Notes: generated from the letters alone by a model not told the origin. A stretch of 64,000 nucleotides of DNA from Streptomyces sp. RKAG290 (GCF_023701695.1 NZ_JAJOZC010000001.1:6261894-6325893), one strand, 5' to 3'; shown: positions 19,142 through 28,480, counted from the first letter of the stretch. Translations and numbers: made by a program.

Positions 19142-19813
19142 ATCAGCGCCGAGCCCCGCATCAACGACCGGATTCGCGTACCCGAGGTGCGACTTGTCGG
19201 TCCCAGCGGCGAGCAGGTCGGGATTGTCCCGCTTGCCAAGGCCCTGGAACTTGCACAGGAGTACGACCTCGACCTGGTCGAGGTGGCGGCTACCGCCCGT
19301 CCGCCCGTGTGCAAGCTCATGGACTACGGGAAGTTCAAGTACGAGTCGGCCATGAAGGCCCGTGAGGCGCGCAAGAACCAGGCGCACACGGTCATCAAGG
19401 AGATGAAGCTCCGGCCGAAGATCGACCCGCACGACTATGACACCAAGAAGGGTCACGTCGTCCGGTTCCTCAAGCAGGGCGACAAGGTCAAGATCACGAT
19501 CATGTTCCGTGGTCGTGAGCAGTCCCGCCCGGAACTGGGCTTCCGACTGCTTCAGCGTCTCGCTTCGGACGTGGAGGAACTCGGCTTCATCGAGTCCAGC
19601 CCGAAGCAGGACGGCCGGAACATGATCATGGTTCTGGGCCCGCACAAGAAGAAGACCGAAGCCATGGCCGAGGCCCGCGAGGCCCAGGCCGCCCGCAAGG
19701 CGGAGCGTCAGGGCTACACCCCCGACGACGACGCCGACACCGCGGACGAGGTTGCCGAGGCTCCCGCCGAAGCGACCTCCGAGGCTCCGGCCGAGACACC
19801 CTCCGAGGCGTGA
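19142..19813 (+). CDS. infC: Translation initiation factor IF-3
   Basis: IF-3 binds the 30S subunit, checks the start codon and keeps subunits apart. The N-domain begins EPRINDRIRVPEVRLVG, the central lysine-rich helix is KAREARKNQ, and the C-domain has KEMKLRPKIDPHDYDTK and KVKITIMFRGRE. A C-terminal Ala/Glu-rich tail of about 45 residues is typical of streptomycetes. The best start is ATC at 19142, four bases after GAGGAGG. No ATG, GTG or TTG lies at a suitable distance, and infC genes commonly use a non-standard AUU/AUC codon through which IF-3 limits its own synthesis. It is the first gene of the infC-rpmI-rplT operon. Confidence 0.93.
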   Translation: MSAEPRINDRIRVPEVRLVGPSGEQVGIVPLAKALELAQEYDLDLVEVAATARPPVCKLMDYGKFKYESAMKAREARKNQAHTVIKEMKLRPKIDPHDYDTKKGHVVRFLKQGDKVKITIMFRGREQSRPELGFRLLQRLASDVEELGFIESSPKQDGRNMIMVLGPHKKKTEAMAEAREAQAARKAERQGYTPDDDADTADEVAEAPAEATSEAPAETPSEA

Positions 19814-19934
19814 CCGTCGGGGGCCGCCATCCAGGCGCCCCCGGGGTCCCCCCGGAATCCCACCAAGATCTGACGCCCCTGCAGTCCGGTGCCCGCACCG
19901 AGAGGGGCGCCACTGACGAGGAGAGAACGGCGCT

Positions 19935-20129
19935 ATGCCGAAGAACAAGACGCACAGCGGTGCCAGCAAGCGCTTCAAGATCACCGGCTCCGGCAAGGTG
20001 CTTCGGGAGAGGGCCGGCAAGCGCCACCTGCTCGAGCACAAGTCGTCCAAGAAGACCCGCTCGCTGACCGGCACGGTCGTCGTGGCTCCGGCCGACGCCA
20101 AGAAGATCAAGAAGCTTCTCGGCAAGTGA
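19935..20129 (+). CDS. rpmI: 50S ribosomal protein L35
   Basis: A 64-residue basic ribosomal protein: MPKNKTHSGASKRFK at the start, LLEHKSSKKTR in the middle and a KKIKKLLGK end, all family hallmarks. Length is normal. It follows infC by 121 bases and precedes rplT, the conserved operon order. Confidence 0.97.
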   Translation: MPKNKTHSGASKRFKITGSGKVLRERAGKRHLLEHKSSKKTRSLTGTVVVAPADAKKIKKLLGK

Positions 20130-20236
20130 GGCCGTCGCCCCAGGTGAACCCCGGGGCGCGCCCTCGATCCGACCGGGACCAATTCGTTTCCGGGCCGTGT
20201 GAGTACGACCACGGCCCCGCTACAAGGAGTTAACAA

Positions 20237-20620
20237 GTGGCACGCGTCAAGCGGGCAGTCAACGCCCACAAGAAGCGCCGGGCAATTCTCGAGGCCGCCA
20301 GCGGTTACCGCGGCCAGCGCTCGCGCCTGTACCGCAAGGCCAAGGAGCAGGTCACCCACTCCCTGGTCTACAACTACAACGACCGCAAGAAGCGCAAGGG
20401 CGACTTCCGTCGGCTGTGGATCCAGCGCATCAACGCCGCTGCCCGCCAGAACGGCATGACGTACAACCGCCTCATCCAGGGTCTGAACGCCGCCAACATC
20501 GAGGTGGACCGCAAGATCCTGGCCGAGCTCGCGGTCAACGACGCCAACGCGTTCGCCGCCCTCGTCGAGGTTGCCCAGAAGGCCCTCCCGAGCGACGTCA
20601 ACGCCCCGAAGGCTGCCTGA
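20237..20620 (+). CDS. rplT: 50S ribosomal protein L20
   Basis: A 127-residue 23S rRNA-binding protein needed early in 50S assembly. It has the GTG start after AAGGAG, the N-terminal ARVKRAVNAHKKRR, the SGYRGQRSRLYRKAKEQ extension and the RRLWIQRINAAAR globular-domain motif. In other bacteria L20 also represses this operon by binding the leader, which makes it a candidate effector for the infC attenuator here. Confidence 0.97.
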   Translation: MARVKRAVNAHKKRRAILEAASGYRGQRSRLYRKAKEQVTHSLVYNYNDRKKRKGDFRRLWIQRINAAARQNGMTYNRLIQGLNAANIEVDRKILAELAVNDANAFAALVEVAQKALPSDVNAPKAA

Positions 20621-20646
20621 TCCAGGCCGCACTTCCTGGTTTTGAG

Positions 20647-20681
20647 CCGGACCCGCAGGCGCTCGCCGTCTGCGGGTCCGG
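20647..20681 (+). terminator. Terminator of the infC-rpmI-rplT operon
   Basis: A perfect 12-bp inverted repeat (20647-20658 and 20670-20681) with an 11-base loop, 26 bases after the rplT stop. Confidence 0.75.
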
Positions 20682-20759
20682 TGCGTTGCACGACGTGCGC
20701 CCTCGTCCGGTGCACGGCACGACCCGGACCTTCGTACGCAGAGAGGCTCGCCGCCGACC

Positions 20760-21602
20760 ATGGGCACCCCCGAACTGATCTCCCCGCGATCGCCACGGGT
20801 CGCCGCCGCCCGGCGGCTGGCCAGGCGCAACTTCCGCGGCAAGGAGCGCAGGTTCATCGCCGAGGGACCGCAGGCCGTGCGCGAGGCCGCGGGCCACCGC
20901 GGCAGCGACGGCGAAGCGACCCTCATCGAGCTGTTCGCCACCGTCGAGGCCGCCGAGCGCTACGAGTCCATCATCGACGCCGCCCTGGACGCGGGCGCCC
21001 GGGTACACCTCGCCGACGGCGAGGTGCTCGCCGATGTGTCGCAGACCGTCACCCCGCAGGGACTGATCGGCGTCTGCCGCTTCCTCGACTCGCCGTTCGA
21101 GTCGATCCTCGCCGCGCGGCCGAAGCTGGTCGCCGTCCTGGCGAACGTCCGCGACCCCGGGAACGCCGGTACGGTGCTGCGCTGCGCCGACGCCGCGGGC
21201 GCCGACGCGGTCGTCCTCACCGACGCCTCGGTGGACCTCTACAACCCCAAGTCCGTACGTGCGTCCGTCGGTTCGCTCTTCCACCTGCCGGTCGCCGTCG
21301 GCGTGCCGGTCGAGCAGGCCGTGCAGGGGCTGCGGGACGCGGGTGTACGGATCCTCGCGGCGGACGGTGCGGGCGAGGACGACCTCGACGACGAACTCGA
21401 CGCCGGCACCATGGGCGGCCCCACCGCCTGGGTCTTCGGCAACGAGGCCTGGGGCCTGCCGGAGGAGACCCGGGCCCTGGCCGACGCCGTCGTGCGGGTG
21501 CCGATCCACGGCAAGGCGGAGAGCCTCAACCTGGCCACCGCCGCTGCCGTCTGCCTGTACGCCTCCGCGCGCGCCCAGCGCCCGCGCCGCGACGCCGGCT
21601 GA
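20760..21602 (+). CDS. TrmH/SpoU-family RNA 2'-O-methyltransferase
   Basis: A 280-residue SPOUT methyltransferase that probably methylates a ribose in rRNA (or tRNA) using SAM. The N-terminal substrate-binding domain contains RNFRGKERRFIAEGPQAVREA. The catalytic knot domain carries motif 1 ANVRDPGNAGTVLRCADAAG, motif 2 AWVFGNEAWGLPEE and motif 3 IPIHGKAESLNLATAAAVCLY (here VPIHGKAESLN). Length and order are normal for the family, which in actinomycetes commonly lies beside rplT and includes the thiostrepton-resistance type. No resistance cassette is nearby, so this is a housekeeping enzyme. Confidence 0.9.
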   Translation: MGTPELISPRSPRVAAARRLARRNFRGKERRFIAEGPQAVREAAGHRGSDGEATLIELFATVEAAERYESIIDAALDAGARVHLADGEVLADVSQTVTPQGLIGVCRFLDSPFESILAARPKLVAVLANVRDPGNAGTVLRCADAAGADAVVLTDASVDLYNPKSVRASVGSLFHLPVAVGVPVEQAVQGLRDAGVRILAADGAGEDDLDDELDAGTMGGPTAWVFGNEAWGLPEETRALADAVVRVPIHGKAESLNLATAAAVCLYASARAQRPRRDAG

Positions 21603-21723
21603 CCCGCCCGGCCCGCCGCGCCCCGGCGGGCCGGACCCCGCAGGGTGTCGCACCGTCACCGACGACTAGTAGGGTGACGAACTCGGGGGCCCACTGCACC
21701 GGTTCGAGAGGTGGGGTACGGGA

Positions 21724-22878
21724 ATGGCTGTCGGCATGAGCGGACCGCAGGCGACACACGCGGCCGTCGTGCGCGCCGCCACGGACCCGGACGTGTCCGT
21801 GCCGGGCATCGGGCCCGGCCAGGGCGGCCAGGCGCTGGATCCCGAGGACCTCCCCGACGGGCTCGTCGTCGCGGACGAGACCGGCCGGGTCATCTGCTTC
21901 AACTCCGCCGCCGCACGGATCACCGCCGTGCCCAGGGCCGCAGCCCTCGGCCGCCCGCTGGAGCAGGCGCTGCCGCTGGAGGACCTCAAGGGCCGCCGCT
22001 GGTGGGAGCTGACCGATCCCTACGGCGGCCTCGCCACCCGGGTCGGCCAGCCCGAACGCAATCTGCTGCTGCCCGGCGGCCGTGAGGTCCTCGTCTCCGC
22101 CCGCTACGTACGCGAGAGCCCCACCGGTCCCGTCCGCCGGCTGGTGATCAGCCTGCGCGGCACCGAGGCCCGCCGCCGTACCGAGCGCAGCCACGCCGAG
22201 CTGATCGCCACCGTCGCCCATGAGCTGCGCTCGCCGCTGACCTCCGTCAAGGGCTTCACGGCGACACTGCTGGCCAAGTGGGAGCGGTTCACGGACGACC
22301 AGAAGCGGCTGATGCTGGAGACGGTCTACGCCGACGCCAACCGCGTCACCCGGCTCATCACGGAGCTGCTCGACATCTCCCGGATCGACTCGGGACGCCT
22401 GGAGCTCCGCCGCCAGCCCGTCGACCTCTCGGCGGCGGTGGAGCGCCACATCCAGGCACTCACCGCCAACGGCCAGGAGCCGGACCGTTTCCTCGTCCGG
22501 ACCTGCCAGCCGCTGCCCGCCGTGTGGGCCGACCCGGACAAGGTCGACCAGGTGCTCGGCAACCTCCTGGAAAACGCGGTGCGCCACGGCGAAGGAACCG
22601 TCACCATCGAGGTGGCACCCGCACCGGCGAAGAGCGACGAGAAGGGAACGGCCGTCACCGTGAGCGACGAAGGTCCCGGCATTCCCGAGGAGTCGATGGG
22701 CCGTGTCTTCACCCGCTTCTGGCGGGGGAGCAAGCGCGGCGGCACGGGCCTGGGCCTCTACATCGTCAAGGGCATCGTCGAGGCGCACGGCGGCACGATC
22801 ACGGTCGGCCGCGGCCCCGGCGGCGGTGCCGAGTTCCGATTTATTCTGCCCGTGAGCGCGCCGGCCTACCTGGCCTGA
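21724..22878 (+). CDS. PAS-domain sensor histidine kinase (orphan)
   Basis: A 384-residue cytoplasmic sensor kinase without membrane helices. A PAS domain lies at about 40-125 (DGLVVADETGRVICFNSAAARI). HisKA has the phosphorylated His in VAHELRSPLTSVKG near 165, and HATPase has DQVLGNLLENAVRHG (N box), SDEGPGIPEE and GTGLGLYIVKGIVEAHGG. No response-regulator gene lies beside it. TAGGGT at 21670-21675 is a likely -10. The signal and partner are unknown; the conserved site between the rRNA methyltransferase gene and pheST may hint at a link to translation or growth. Confidence 0.9.
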   Translation: MAVGMSGPQATHAAVVRAATDPDVSVPGIGPGQGGQALDPEDLPDGLVVADETGRVICFNSAAARITAVPRAAALGRPLEQALPLEDLKGRRWWELTDPYGGLATRVGQPERNLLLPGGREVLVSARYVRESPTGPVRRLVISLRGTEARRRTERSHAELIATVAHELRSPLTSVKGFTATLLAKWERFTDDQKRLMLETVYADANRVTRLITELLDISRIDSGRLELRRQPVDLSAAVERHIQALTANGQEPDRFLVRTCQPLPAVWADPDKVDQVLGNLLENAVRHGEGTVTIEVAPAPAKSDEKGTAVTVSDEGPGIPEESMGRVFTRFWRGSKRGGTGLGLYIVKGIVEAHGGTITVGRGPGGGAEFRFILPVSAPAYLA

Positions 22879-22913
22879 GCCGCCCACGGGCGCCCCACCC
22901 GTCCTGTGACCCT

Positions 22914-22919
22914 TAGACT
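22914..22919 (+). promoter_or_regulatory. Possible -10 box of the pheST operon
   Basis: TAGACT fits the Streptomyces -10 consensus, about 112 bases before pheS, with no clear -35. The leader also has a small hairpin CCGGGGGTATCCCCCGG at 22972-22988. No phenylalanine-rich leader peptide was found. Confidence 0.35.
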
Positions 22920-23025
22920 CGACCATTGGCACCTTTGTGTCCTCCAGGCGTCGAGCGGGGCCCACGGAGGCCCGGGGGTATCCCCCGGTAAGCGCAGTAC
23001 CAGCCAATCGGAAGTACGGGAAGAG

Positions 23026-24153
23026 ATGTCGGCACCGAACAAGTCGTACGACCCAGTCGAGGTCGAGGCACTGAAACCGGAAGAGATCGAGCGCATGCGG
23101 GACGAGGCGTTCGCCGCCTTCGCCGCCGCGGGCGACCTCGACGCGCTCGCCCAGGCGAAGACCGCGCACACGGGAGGTACCTCGCCCCTGTCACTCGCCA
23201 ACCGCGAGATCGGCGCGCTGCCGCCGCAGGCCAAGGCCGAGGCGGGCAAGCGCGTGGGCCAGACCCGCGCCGCCGTGGGCAAGGCGCTGGCCGCCCGCCA
23301 GGCGGAGCTGGAGAACGAGCGCGACGCCCGGGTCCTGGTCGAGGAGGCGGTGGACGTCACGCTGCCGTACGACCGCACCCCGGCCGGCGCACGTCACCCG
23401 CTGACGACGATCATGGAGCGCGTCGCCGACGTCTTCGTGGCCATGGGCTACGAGGTCGCCGAGGGCCCCGAGGCCGAGGCCGAGTGGTTCAACTTCGACG
23501 CCCTGAACTTCGTGCCCGACCACCCGGCGCGCCAGATGCAGGACACCTTCTTCGTCCAGGGCGCCGACGGCGCCAGGACCGACGAGTCCGGTGTCGTGCT
23601 GCGCACCCACACCTCGCCGGTCCAGGCCCGCACGCTGCTCGACCGCGAGCCCCCCGTCTACGTGGTCTGCCCCGGCCGGGTCTACCGCACCGACGAGCTC
23701 GACGCCACGCACACCCCGGTCTTCCACCAGATCGAGCTGCTCGCCGTCGACGAGGGCCTCACCATGGCCGACCTGAAGGGCACCCTCGACCACATGGTCC
23801 AGGCGCTCTTCGGCCCGGACATGAAGACCCGGCTGCGGCCGAACTTCTTCCCGTTCACCGAGCCGTCCGCCGAGATGGACATGGTCTGCTACGTCTGCCG
23901 CGGCGAGTCCGTCGGCAACCCGGACCGCCCCTGCCGCACCTGCGGCAGCGAGGGCTGGATCGAGCTCGGCGGCTGCGGCATGGTCAACCCCAAGGTGCTC
24001 ATCGCCTGCGGCGTCGACCCCCAGAAGTACAGCGGATTCGCCTTCGGGTTCGGCATCGAGCGGATGCTGATGTTCCGCCACAACGTAGAAGACATGCGAG
24101 ACATGGTCGAGGGTGACGTCCGGTTCACCCGGCCCTTCGGGATGGAGATCTGA
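23026..24153 (+). CDS. pheS: Phenylalanyl-tRNA synthetase alpha subunit
   Basis: A 375-residue catalytic subunit of the alpha2-beta2 enzyme that charges tRNA-Phe. An N-terminal coiled-coil (about 1-90) is followed by the class II core: motif 1 around HPLTTIMERVADVFVAMGYE, motif 2 with GRVYRTDELDATHTPVFHQIE, and motif 3 FGFGIERMLMFRH. A CYVCRGE...CRTCGSEG four-cysteine insert at about 290-310 looks like a metal-binding knuckle. The ATG at 23026 follows GGGAAGAG. It overlaps pheT by one base (TGATG). Confidence 0.96.
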   Translation: MSAPNKSYDPVEVEALKPEEIERMRDEAFAAFAAAGDLDALAQAKTAHTGGTSPLSLANREIGALPPQAKAEAGKRVGQTRAAVGKALAARQAELENERDARVLVEEAVDVTLPYDRTPAGARHPLTTIMERVADVFVAMGYEVAEGPEAEAEWFNFDALNFVPDHPARQMQDTFFVQGADGARTDESGVVLRTHTSPVQARTLLDREPPVYVVCPGRVYRTDELDATHTPVFHQIELLAVDEGLTMADLKGTLDHMVQALFGPDMKTRLRPNFFPFTEPSAEMDMVCYVCRGESVGNPDRPCRTCGSEGWIELGGCGMVNPKVLIACGVDPQKYSGFAFGFGIERMLMFRHNVEDMRDMVEGDVRFTRPFGMEI

Positions 24154-26663
24154 TGCGCGTCCCGCTTTCCTGGCTGCGGGAGTACGTCGACCTGCCGCCC
24201 ACCGAGACCGGCCGTGACGTACAGGCCAAGCTCGTCGCCGTCGGCCTCGAGGTCGAGACGGTCGAGCAGATCGGCGCCGGCCTCAAGGGCCCGCTGGTCG
24301 TCGGAAAGGTGCTCACCATCGAGGAGCTGGAGGGCTTCAAGAAGCCCATCCGGTTCTGCACGGTGGACGTCGGCTCGGCCAACGGCACCGGTGAGCCGCA
24401 GGAGATCGTCTGCGGAGCCCGTAACTTCGCCGTCGGCGACAAGGTCGTCGTGGTGCTGCCCGGCGCCGTGCTGCCCGGCGACTTCGCGATCGCCGCGCGC
24501 AAGACGTACGGCAAGACCTCGCACGGCATGATCTGCTCCACCGACGAGCTCGGCATGGGCGACGACGGCACCCACGGCATCATCGTGCTGCCGCCGGAGC
24601 ACGAGGTCGGCACCGACGCGATCGAGCTGCTCCAGCTCGTCGACGAGGTCCTCGACATCGCGGTCACGCCCGACCGCGGCTACTGCCTCTCGATGCGCGG
24701 CGTCGCCCGCGAGACCGCCATCGCCTACGGCCTGCCGCTGCGCGACCCGGCGCTCCTGGACGTGCCCGCGCCGAACGCGTACGGATACCCGGTCGAGGTC
24801 ACCGACCCGGCCGGCTGCTCCCGCTTCACCGCGCGCACCGTGGTGGGCCTGCAGCCCGAGACCCGCTCCCCGATCTGGCTGCAGCGCCGGCTGCAGAAGG
24901 CCGGGATGCGCCCGATCTCGCTCGCGGTCGACGTCACCAACTACGTGATGCTCGAACTGGGCCAGCCGCTGCACGCCTACGACCGGACCCGGATCGACGG
25001 GCCGATCGGGGTACGCCGCGCCGAGCAGGGCGAGAAGCTCACCACGCTCGACGGCATCGTCCGGGTGCTGGACGCCGCCGACCTCGTCATCACCGACAAC
25101 CGCGGGCCGATCGGCCTGGCGGGCGTCATGGGCGGGGCCAACACGGAGATCGCGGACGCCGCCGAGGGCACGCACACCACCGAGGTCGTCATCGAGGCCG
25201 CGCACTTCGACGCGATCTCGATCGCCCGCACCGCGCGCCGCCACAAGCTGGCGTCCGAGGGGTCCAAGCGCTTCGAGCGCGGCGTCGACCCGCAGGCCGC
25301 GGCCGCTGCCGCGCAGCGCACCGTCGACCTGCTGGTGCTCCTCGCCGGCGGCACCGCCGAGGCCGGTGTCACCGAGGTCACCGCCCCCTCCGGGCCGCGC
25401 ACCATCACGATGCCGGCCGACCACCCCGACAGGGTGGCCGGTGTCGCCTACGGTCGCGAGACCGTCGTACGCCGCCTCCAGGAGGTCGGCTGCGACGTCT
25501 ACGGACAGGACGAGCTGCTCGTCACGGCGCCGTCCTGGCGGCCCGACCTCAACGAGCCGAACGACCTGGCCGAGGAGGTCATCCGGCTGGAGGGTTACGA
25601 GAACCTCCCGTCCACCCTCCCGACGCCGCCGTCCGGCCGCGGGCTCACCGACCGCCAGCGGCTGCACCGCCGGGTCGGCCGGGCACTGGCGGGCGCCGGC
25701 TACGTCGAGGCGCTGAACTACCCGTTCACGGGTGAGGCGGTCCTGGACCAGCTGGGTCTGGACGCGGACGACGCCCGCCGTCGTACGGTCCGGCTCGTCA
25801 ACCCGCTCTCCGAGGAGGAGCCGTCGCTGCGCACCACGCTGCTGCCGGGCCTGCTCGGCGCACTGCGGCGCAACGACGGCCGCGGCAGCCACGACCTCGC
25901 GCTCTTCGAGACCGGTCTGGTCTTCAGGCCGACCGGCCAGGAGACCAAGCCCGTCCGGCTGCCCGTCGACCGGCGCCCCTCCGACGAGGAGATCGCCGGA
26001 CTCGACGCCGCGCTGCCGCGTCAGCCGCGCCACGCCGCCGTCGTCCTCGCGGGCGCCCGCGAGCAGGCCGGCTGGTGGGGCAAGGGCCGTCCGGCCGACT
26101 GGGCGGACTCCGTCGAGGCCGCCCGTACCATCGCGGCCGAGGCCGGTGTCGCACTCGTCGTCCGCGCCGACCAGCACGCGCCGTGGCACCCGGGCCGCTG
26201 CGCGGCGCTGTACGTCACAGTCGACGGCGCCGAGACGCTCTTCGGGCACGCCGGAGAGCTGCACCCGCGCGTCACCAAGGAGCTCCACCTGCCCGAGCGC
26301 ACCTGCGCCATGGAGGTCGACCTCGACGTGCTGGAACAGGCCGTCGACGGTGCCCTGCAGGCGCCGCGGATCTCCACCTTCCCGGTGGCGACCCAGGACG
26401 TCGCGCTGGTCGTCGGCCAGGACGTGCCCGCCGCCGACGTGGAGCAGGCGCTCCGGGCCGGCGCGGGTGAACTCCTGGAGTCACTGCGGCTGTTCGACGT
26501 CTTCACCGGTGAGCAGATCGGCGGGGGCCGCAAGTCCCTGGCGTACGCGCTGCGGTTCCGTGCCGCGGACCGGACGCTGACCGTCGACGAGGCGACCGCC
26601 GCCCGGGACGCCGCGGTGGCGCTGGCCGCCGAGCGCACCGGCGCGGTGCTGCGCGGCGCGTAA
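24153..26663 (+). CDS. pheT: Phenylalanyl-tRNA synthetase beta subunit
   Basis: An 836-residue beta subunit with the usual domain order. The N-terminal tRNA-binding/EMAP-like domain lies at about 40-155 (VGKVLTIEE...VVLPGAVLPGDF). The B3/B4 editing domain follows at about 215-390 (SLAVDVTNYVMLELGQPLHAYD, and IGLAGVMGG), then the B5 domain (RRLQEVGCDVYG), and a pseudo-catalytic region (EALNYPFTG...NPLSEEEPSLRTTLLPGLL). A ferredoxin-fold anticodon-binding domain closes the protein (RISTFPVATQDVALVV...DRTLTVDEATAARDA). Length is typical. It is coupled to pheS by overlapping stop and start. Confidence 0.96.
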   Translation: MRVPLSWLREYVDLPPTETGRDVQAKLVAVGLEVETVEQIGAGLKGPLVVGKVLTIEELEGFKKPIRFCTVDVGSANGTGEPQEIVCGARNFAVGDKVVVVLPGAVLPGDFAIAARKTYGKTSHGMICSTDELGMGDDGTHGIIVLPPEHEVGTDAIELLQLVDEVLDIAVTPDRGYCLSMRGVARETAIAYGLPLRDPALLDVPAPNAYGYPVEVTDPAGCSRFTARTVVGLQPETRSPIWLQRRLQKAGMRPISLAVDVTNYVMLELGQPLHAYDRTRIDGPIGVRRAEQGEKLTTLDGIVRVLDAADLVITDNRGPIGLAGVMGGANTEIADAAEGTHTTEVVIEAAHFDAISIARTARRHKLASEGSKRFERGVDPQAAAAAAQRTVDLLVLLAGGTAEAGVTEVTAPSGPRTITMPADHPDRVAGVAYGRETVVRRLQEVGCDVYGQDELLVTAPSWRPDLNEPNDLAEEVIRLEGYENLPSTLPTPPSGRGLTDRQRLHRRVGRALAGAGYVEALNYPFTGEAVLDQLGLDADDARRRTVRLVNPLSEEEPSLRTTLLPGLLGALRRNDGRGSHDLALFETGLVFRPTGQETKPVRLPVDRRPSDEEIAGLDAALPRQPRHAAVVLAGAREQAGWWGKGRPADWADSVEAARTIAAEAGVALVVRADQHAPWHPGRCAALYVTVDGAETLFGHAGELHPRVTKELHLPERTCAMEVDLDVLEQAVDGALQAPRISTFPVATQDVALVVGQDVPAADVEQALRAGAGELLESLRLFDVFTGEQIGGGRKSLAYALRFRAADRTLTVDEATAARDAAVALAAERTGAVLRGA

Positions 26664-26680
26664 CGGCCCACGCACAGCGA

Positions 26681-26715
26681 GGAGGGGCGTATCCGGCCAC
26701 CGGATACGCCCCTCC
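26681..26715 (+). terminator. Terminator of pheST
   Basis: A perfect 16-bp inverted repeat (26681-26696 and 26700-26715) with a 3-base loop followed by TTTGT, starting 18 bases after the pheT stop. Confidence 0.85.
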
Positions 26716-27079
26716 TTTGTGCTCGCCCAGGGGCTCAGGACCGCACGCGGGTACGGGCCGTGCCCGGGAGACCCGGTTGCCGGCCGACCCCGCAGCCACC
26801 CTCCGATCCGTGGGCAGTGGGTCGTGCGATCCGGCGCCGTCCGCCCTGCCGCGGAGTGTCGGGCAGGTCGGCAGAGCGGACGGCGCGGGTGCGGGTCGTC
26901 GTACTGTACGAGGGGGAGCAGACGACCCGGCCGCCTCTTGCGAGGGACTCAGTCAAGCGACTCGCGGACCGGCGCAACAGAGTGCGCAGCGGGACGGTTC
27001 GGGCATTCCGTTCACACCCCGTGTGAATCGTGCTCCACTGGGGCGACACGTCTCGGCGTGCCGACCCACCGGAGGGGCA
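26716..27079 (+). promoter_or_regulatory. Long upstream region of the NsdA-like regulator
   Basis: No protein gene is supported in this stretch. It holds CGTACTGTACG at 26900-26910 and a perfect 17-base palindrome TTCACACCCCGTGTGAA at 27011-27027, which lies 53 bases before the start codon and is a candidate operator. Confidence 0.5.
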
Positions 27080-28429
27080 ATGGGGGCAATGGAGCCCAAC
27101 ACCTTGCTAGAGGCTCTGATCGACGAGGCGGGCGTCTCCCGGGCCGGGCTCGCCGCGCACATCAACCAGGCCGGCCGCGCCAGGGGGCTCGGCCTGCGGT
27201 ACGAACACACCGCCGTCGCCCGCTGGCTGAAGGGGCAGCGGCCGCGCGGCCAGGTGCCCGACCTGATCTGCGAAGTGCTGGGCAACCGCCTGCGCCGGGC
27301 CGTCTCGCTCGGCGACATCGGCATGGCGGCCCTCGGCGGCCACGTGCCCGCGCAGGGCTCCTCGCTCACCGGATTCGTCGAGCGGGCCACGGCGTTGTGG
27401 CGCTCCGACGAGCAGCAGCGCCCGCACGTCGTCGCCGCCCCGGCGGTCACCGGAACCACCGCGGTGATGCCCGTCTGGGAGTGGGAGAACCCGCCGGAGG
27501 ACGCCGATGTGTCCCGGGCCGGCCCGACCCGCGTCAGCATGGCCGACATAGCGACGCTGCGCGCCGCCCGCGCCCACTACGAACTGATGTACCGCAAGGC
27601 GGGCGGCATCGCGACGCGTTCGCGCATCGTCGGTTTCCTCAACGCCGAGACCGCCCCGCTGCTGCGCGGCGGCTACAGCGACGCGATGGGGCGCCAACTG
27701 CACCGCGCGACGGGCGGCCTGGTGGCCGTCGCGGGCATCTGCGCCTACGACTCCGATGCGCACGGGCTCGCCCAGCGCTACTTCCACCAGGCACTGCGCC
27801 TGGCGAAGGCGAGCGGGGACCGGGGGCTCGGCGGCTACGTGATCGCGCTGCTGGTCAACCAGTCGCTGTTCCTGGCCGACTACCGGCAGGCCGTGGCCTT
27901 CGCCGAGGCGGCGCTGCGGGCCGCCGGACGCGACATCACCCCCGCGCTGGCCGCCGATCTGCACGCGATGCAGGCCAAGGCGTACGCCCACCTCGGCGAC
28001 GGGGCCGGCGCCCTGGAGTGCATCCGGCGCGCCGAGTCCGAGGCCGGGCGCATCCGGCCCGGCCAGGAACCGGACGAGACGGGGTACGTCCAGCCGGGTC
28101 TGGTCAACGTCCAGGTGGCCGAGGCACTGCTCGGCCTCGGGGACCTGACGGCGGCCCGGGAGCACGCCGCGGCAGCGGTGCGGACCCCCGCGCACGACCG
28201 GGGCCGGGTCCACCGGCTGGCCATGCTCACCACGATCGAGCTGCGGCGGGGCGAGGCCGACCGGGCGGCGGTCACGGCCGTCGAGATGGCGGAACGGGCC
28301 AGGGGCATGGAGTCGCAGCGGCTGCGCGACCGGCTGCGGTCGGTGCGCGAGCACCTGGTCGCCAGCGGCAGCACCGACGCGGAACAGGCCGCCGAAATCG
28401 TCGACGGGGCGCTGCGCGTACCGCTGTGA
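27080..28429 (+). CDS. NsdA-like TPR transcriptional regulator
   Basis: A 449-residue protein related to NsdA/NsdB-type regulators of Streptomyces differentiation. The N-terminus (about 5-75) is an HTH-like domain with LIDEAGVSRAGLAAHINQAG and YEHTAVARWLKGQRPRGQVP. A linker with MPVWEWENPPED follows, then a long series of TPR-like helices from about 165 (ARAHYELMYRKAGG, SDAHGLAQRYFHQALRLAK, ALAADLHAMQAKAYAHLGD). ATG at 27080 follows GGAGGGG; another ATG is 9 bases on. Family members act as repressors of development or antibiotic genes, but which paralogue this is cannot be decided from the sequence alone. Confidence 0.8.
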   Translation: MGAMEPNTLLEALIDEAGVSRAGLAAHINQAGRARGLGLRYEHTAVARWLKGQRPRGQVPDLICEVLGNRLRRAVSLGDIGMAALGGHVPAQGSSLTGFVERATALWRSDEQQRPHVVAAPAVTGTTAVMPVWEWENPPEDADVSRAGPTRVSMADIATLRAARAHYELMYRKAGGIATRSRIVGFLNAETAPLLRGGYSDAMGRQLHRATGGLVAVAGICAYDSDAHGLAQRYFHQALRLAKASGDRGLGGYVIALLVNQSLFLADYRQAVAFAEAALRAAGRDITPALAADLHAMQAKAYAHLGDGAGALECIRRAESEAGRIRPGQEPDETGYVQPGLVNVQVAEALLGLGDLTAAREHAAAAVRTPAHDRGRVHRLAMLTTIELRRGEADRAAVTAVEMAERARGMESQRLRDRLRSVREHLVASGSTDAEQAAEIVDGALRVPL

Positions 28430-28480
28430 GCCCCGGTCTGCTGCGATATGGCCACCTACTAGTCAGAAGGTGGCAGAACT

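Noticed and set aside
22879..23025. Phenylalanine-rich leader peptide or T-box before pheST
   Set aside because: No short frame with Phe codons and no T-box core sequence; only a small 7-bp hairpin is present.
21526..23169. 547-codon minus-strand frame opposite the histidine kinase
   Set aside because: It spans two real plus-strand genes and its product has no recognisable features.
23889..26288. 799-codon minus-strand frame opposite pheT
   Set aside because: It is antisense to a highly conserved synthetase gene, with shadow composition.
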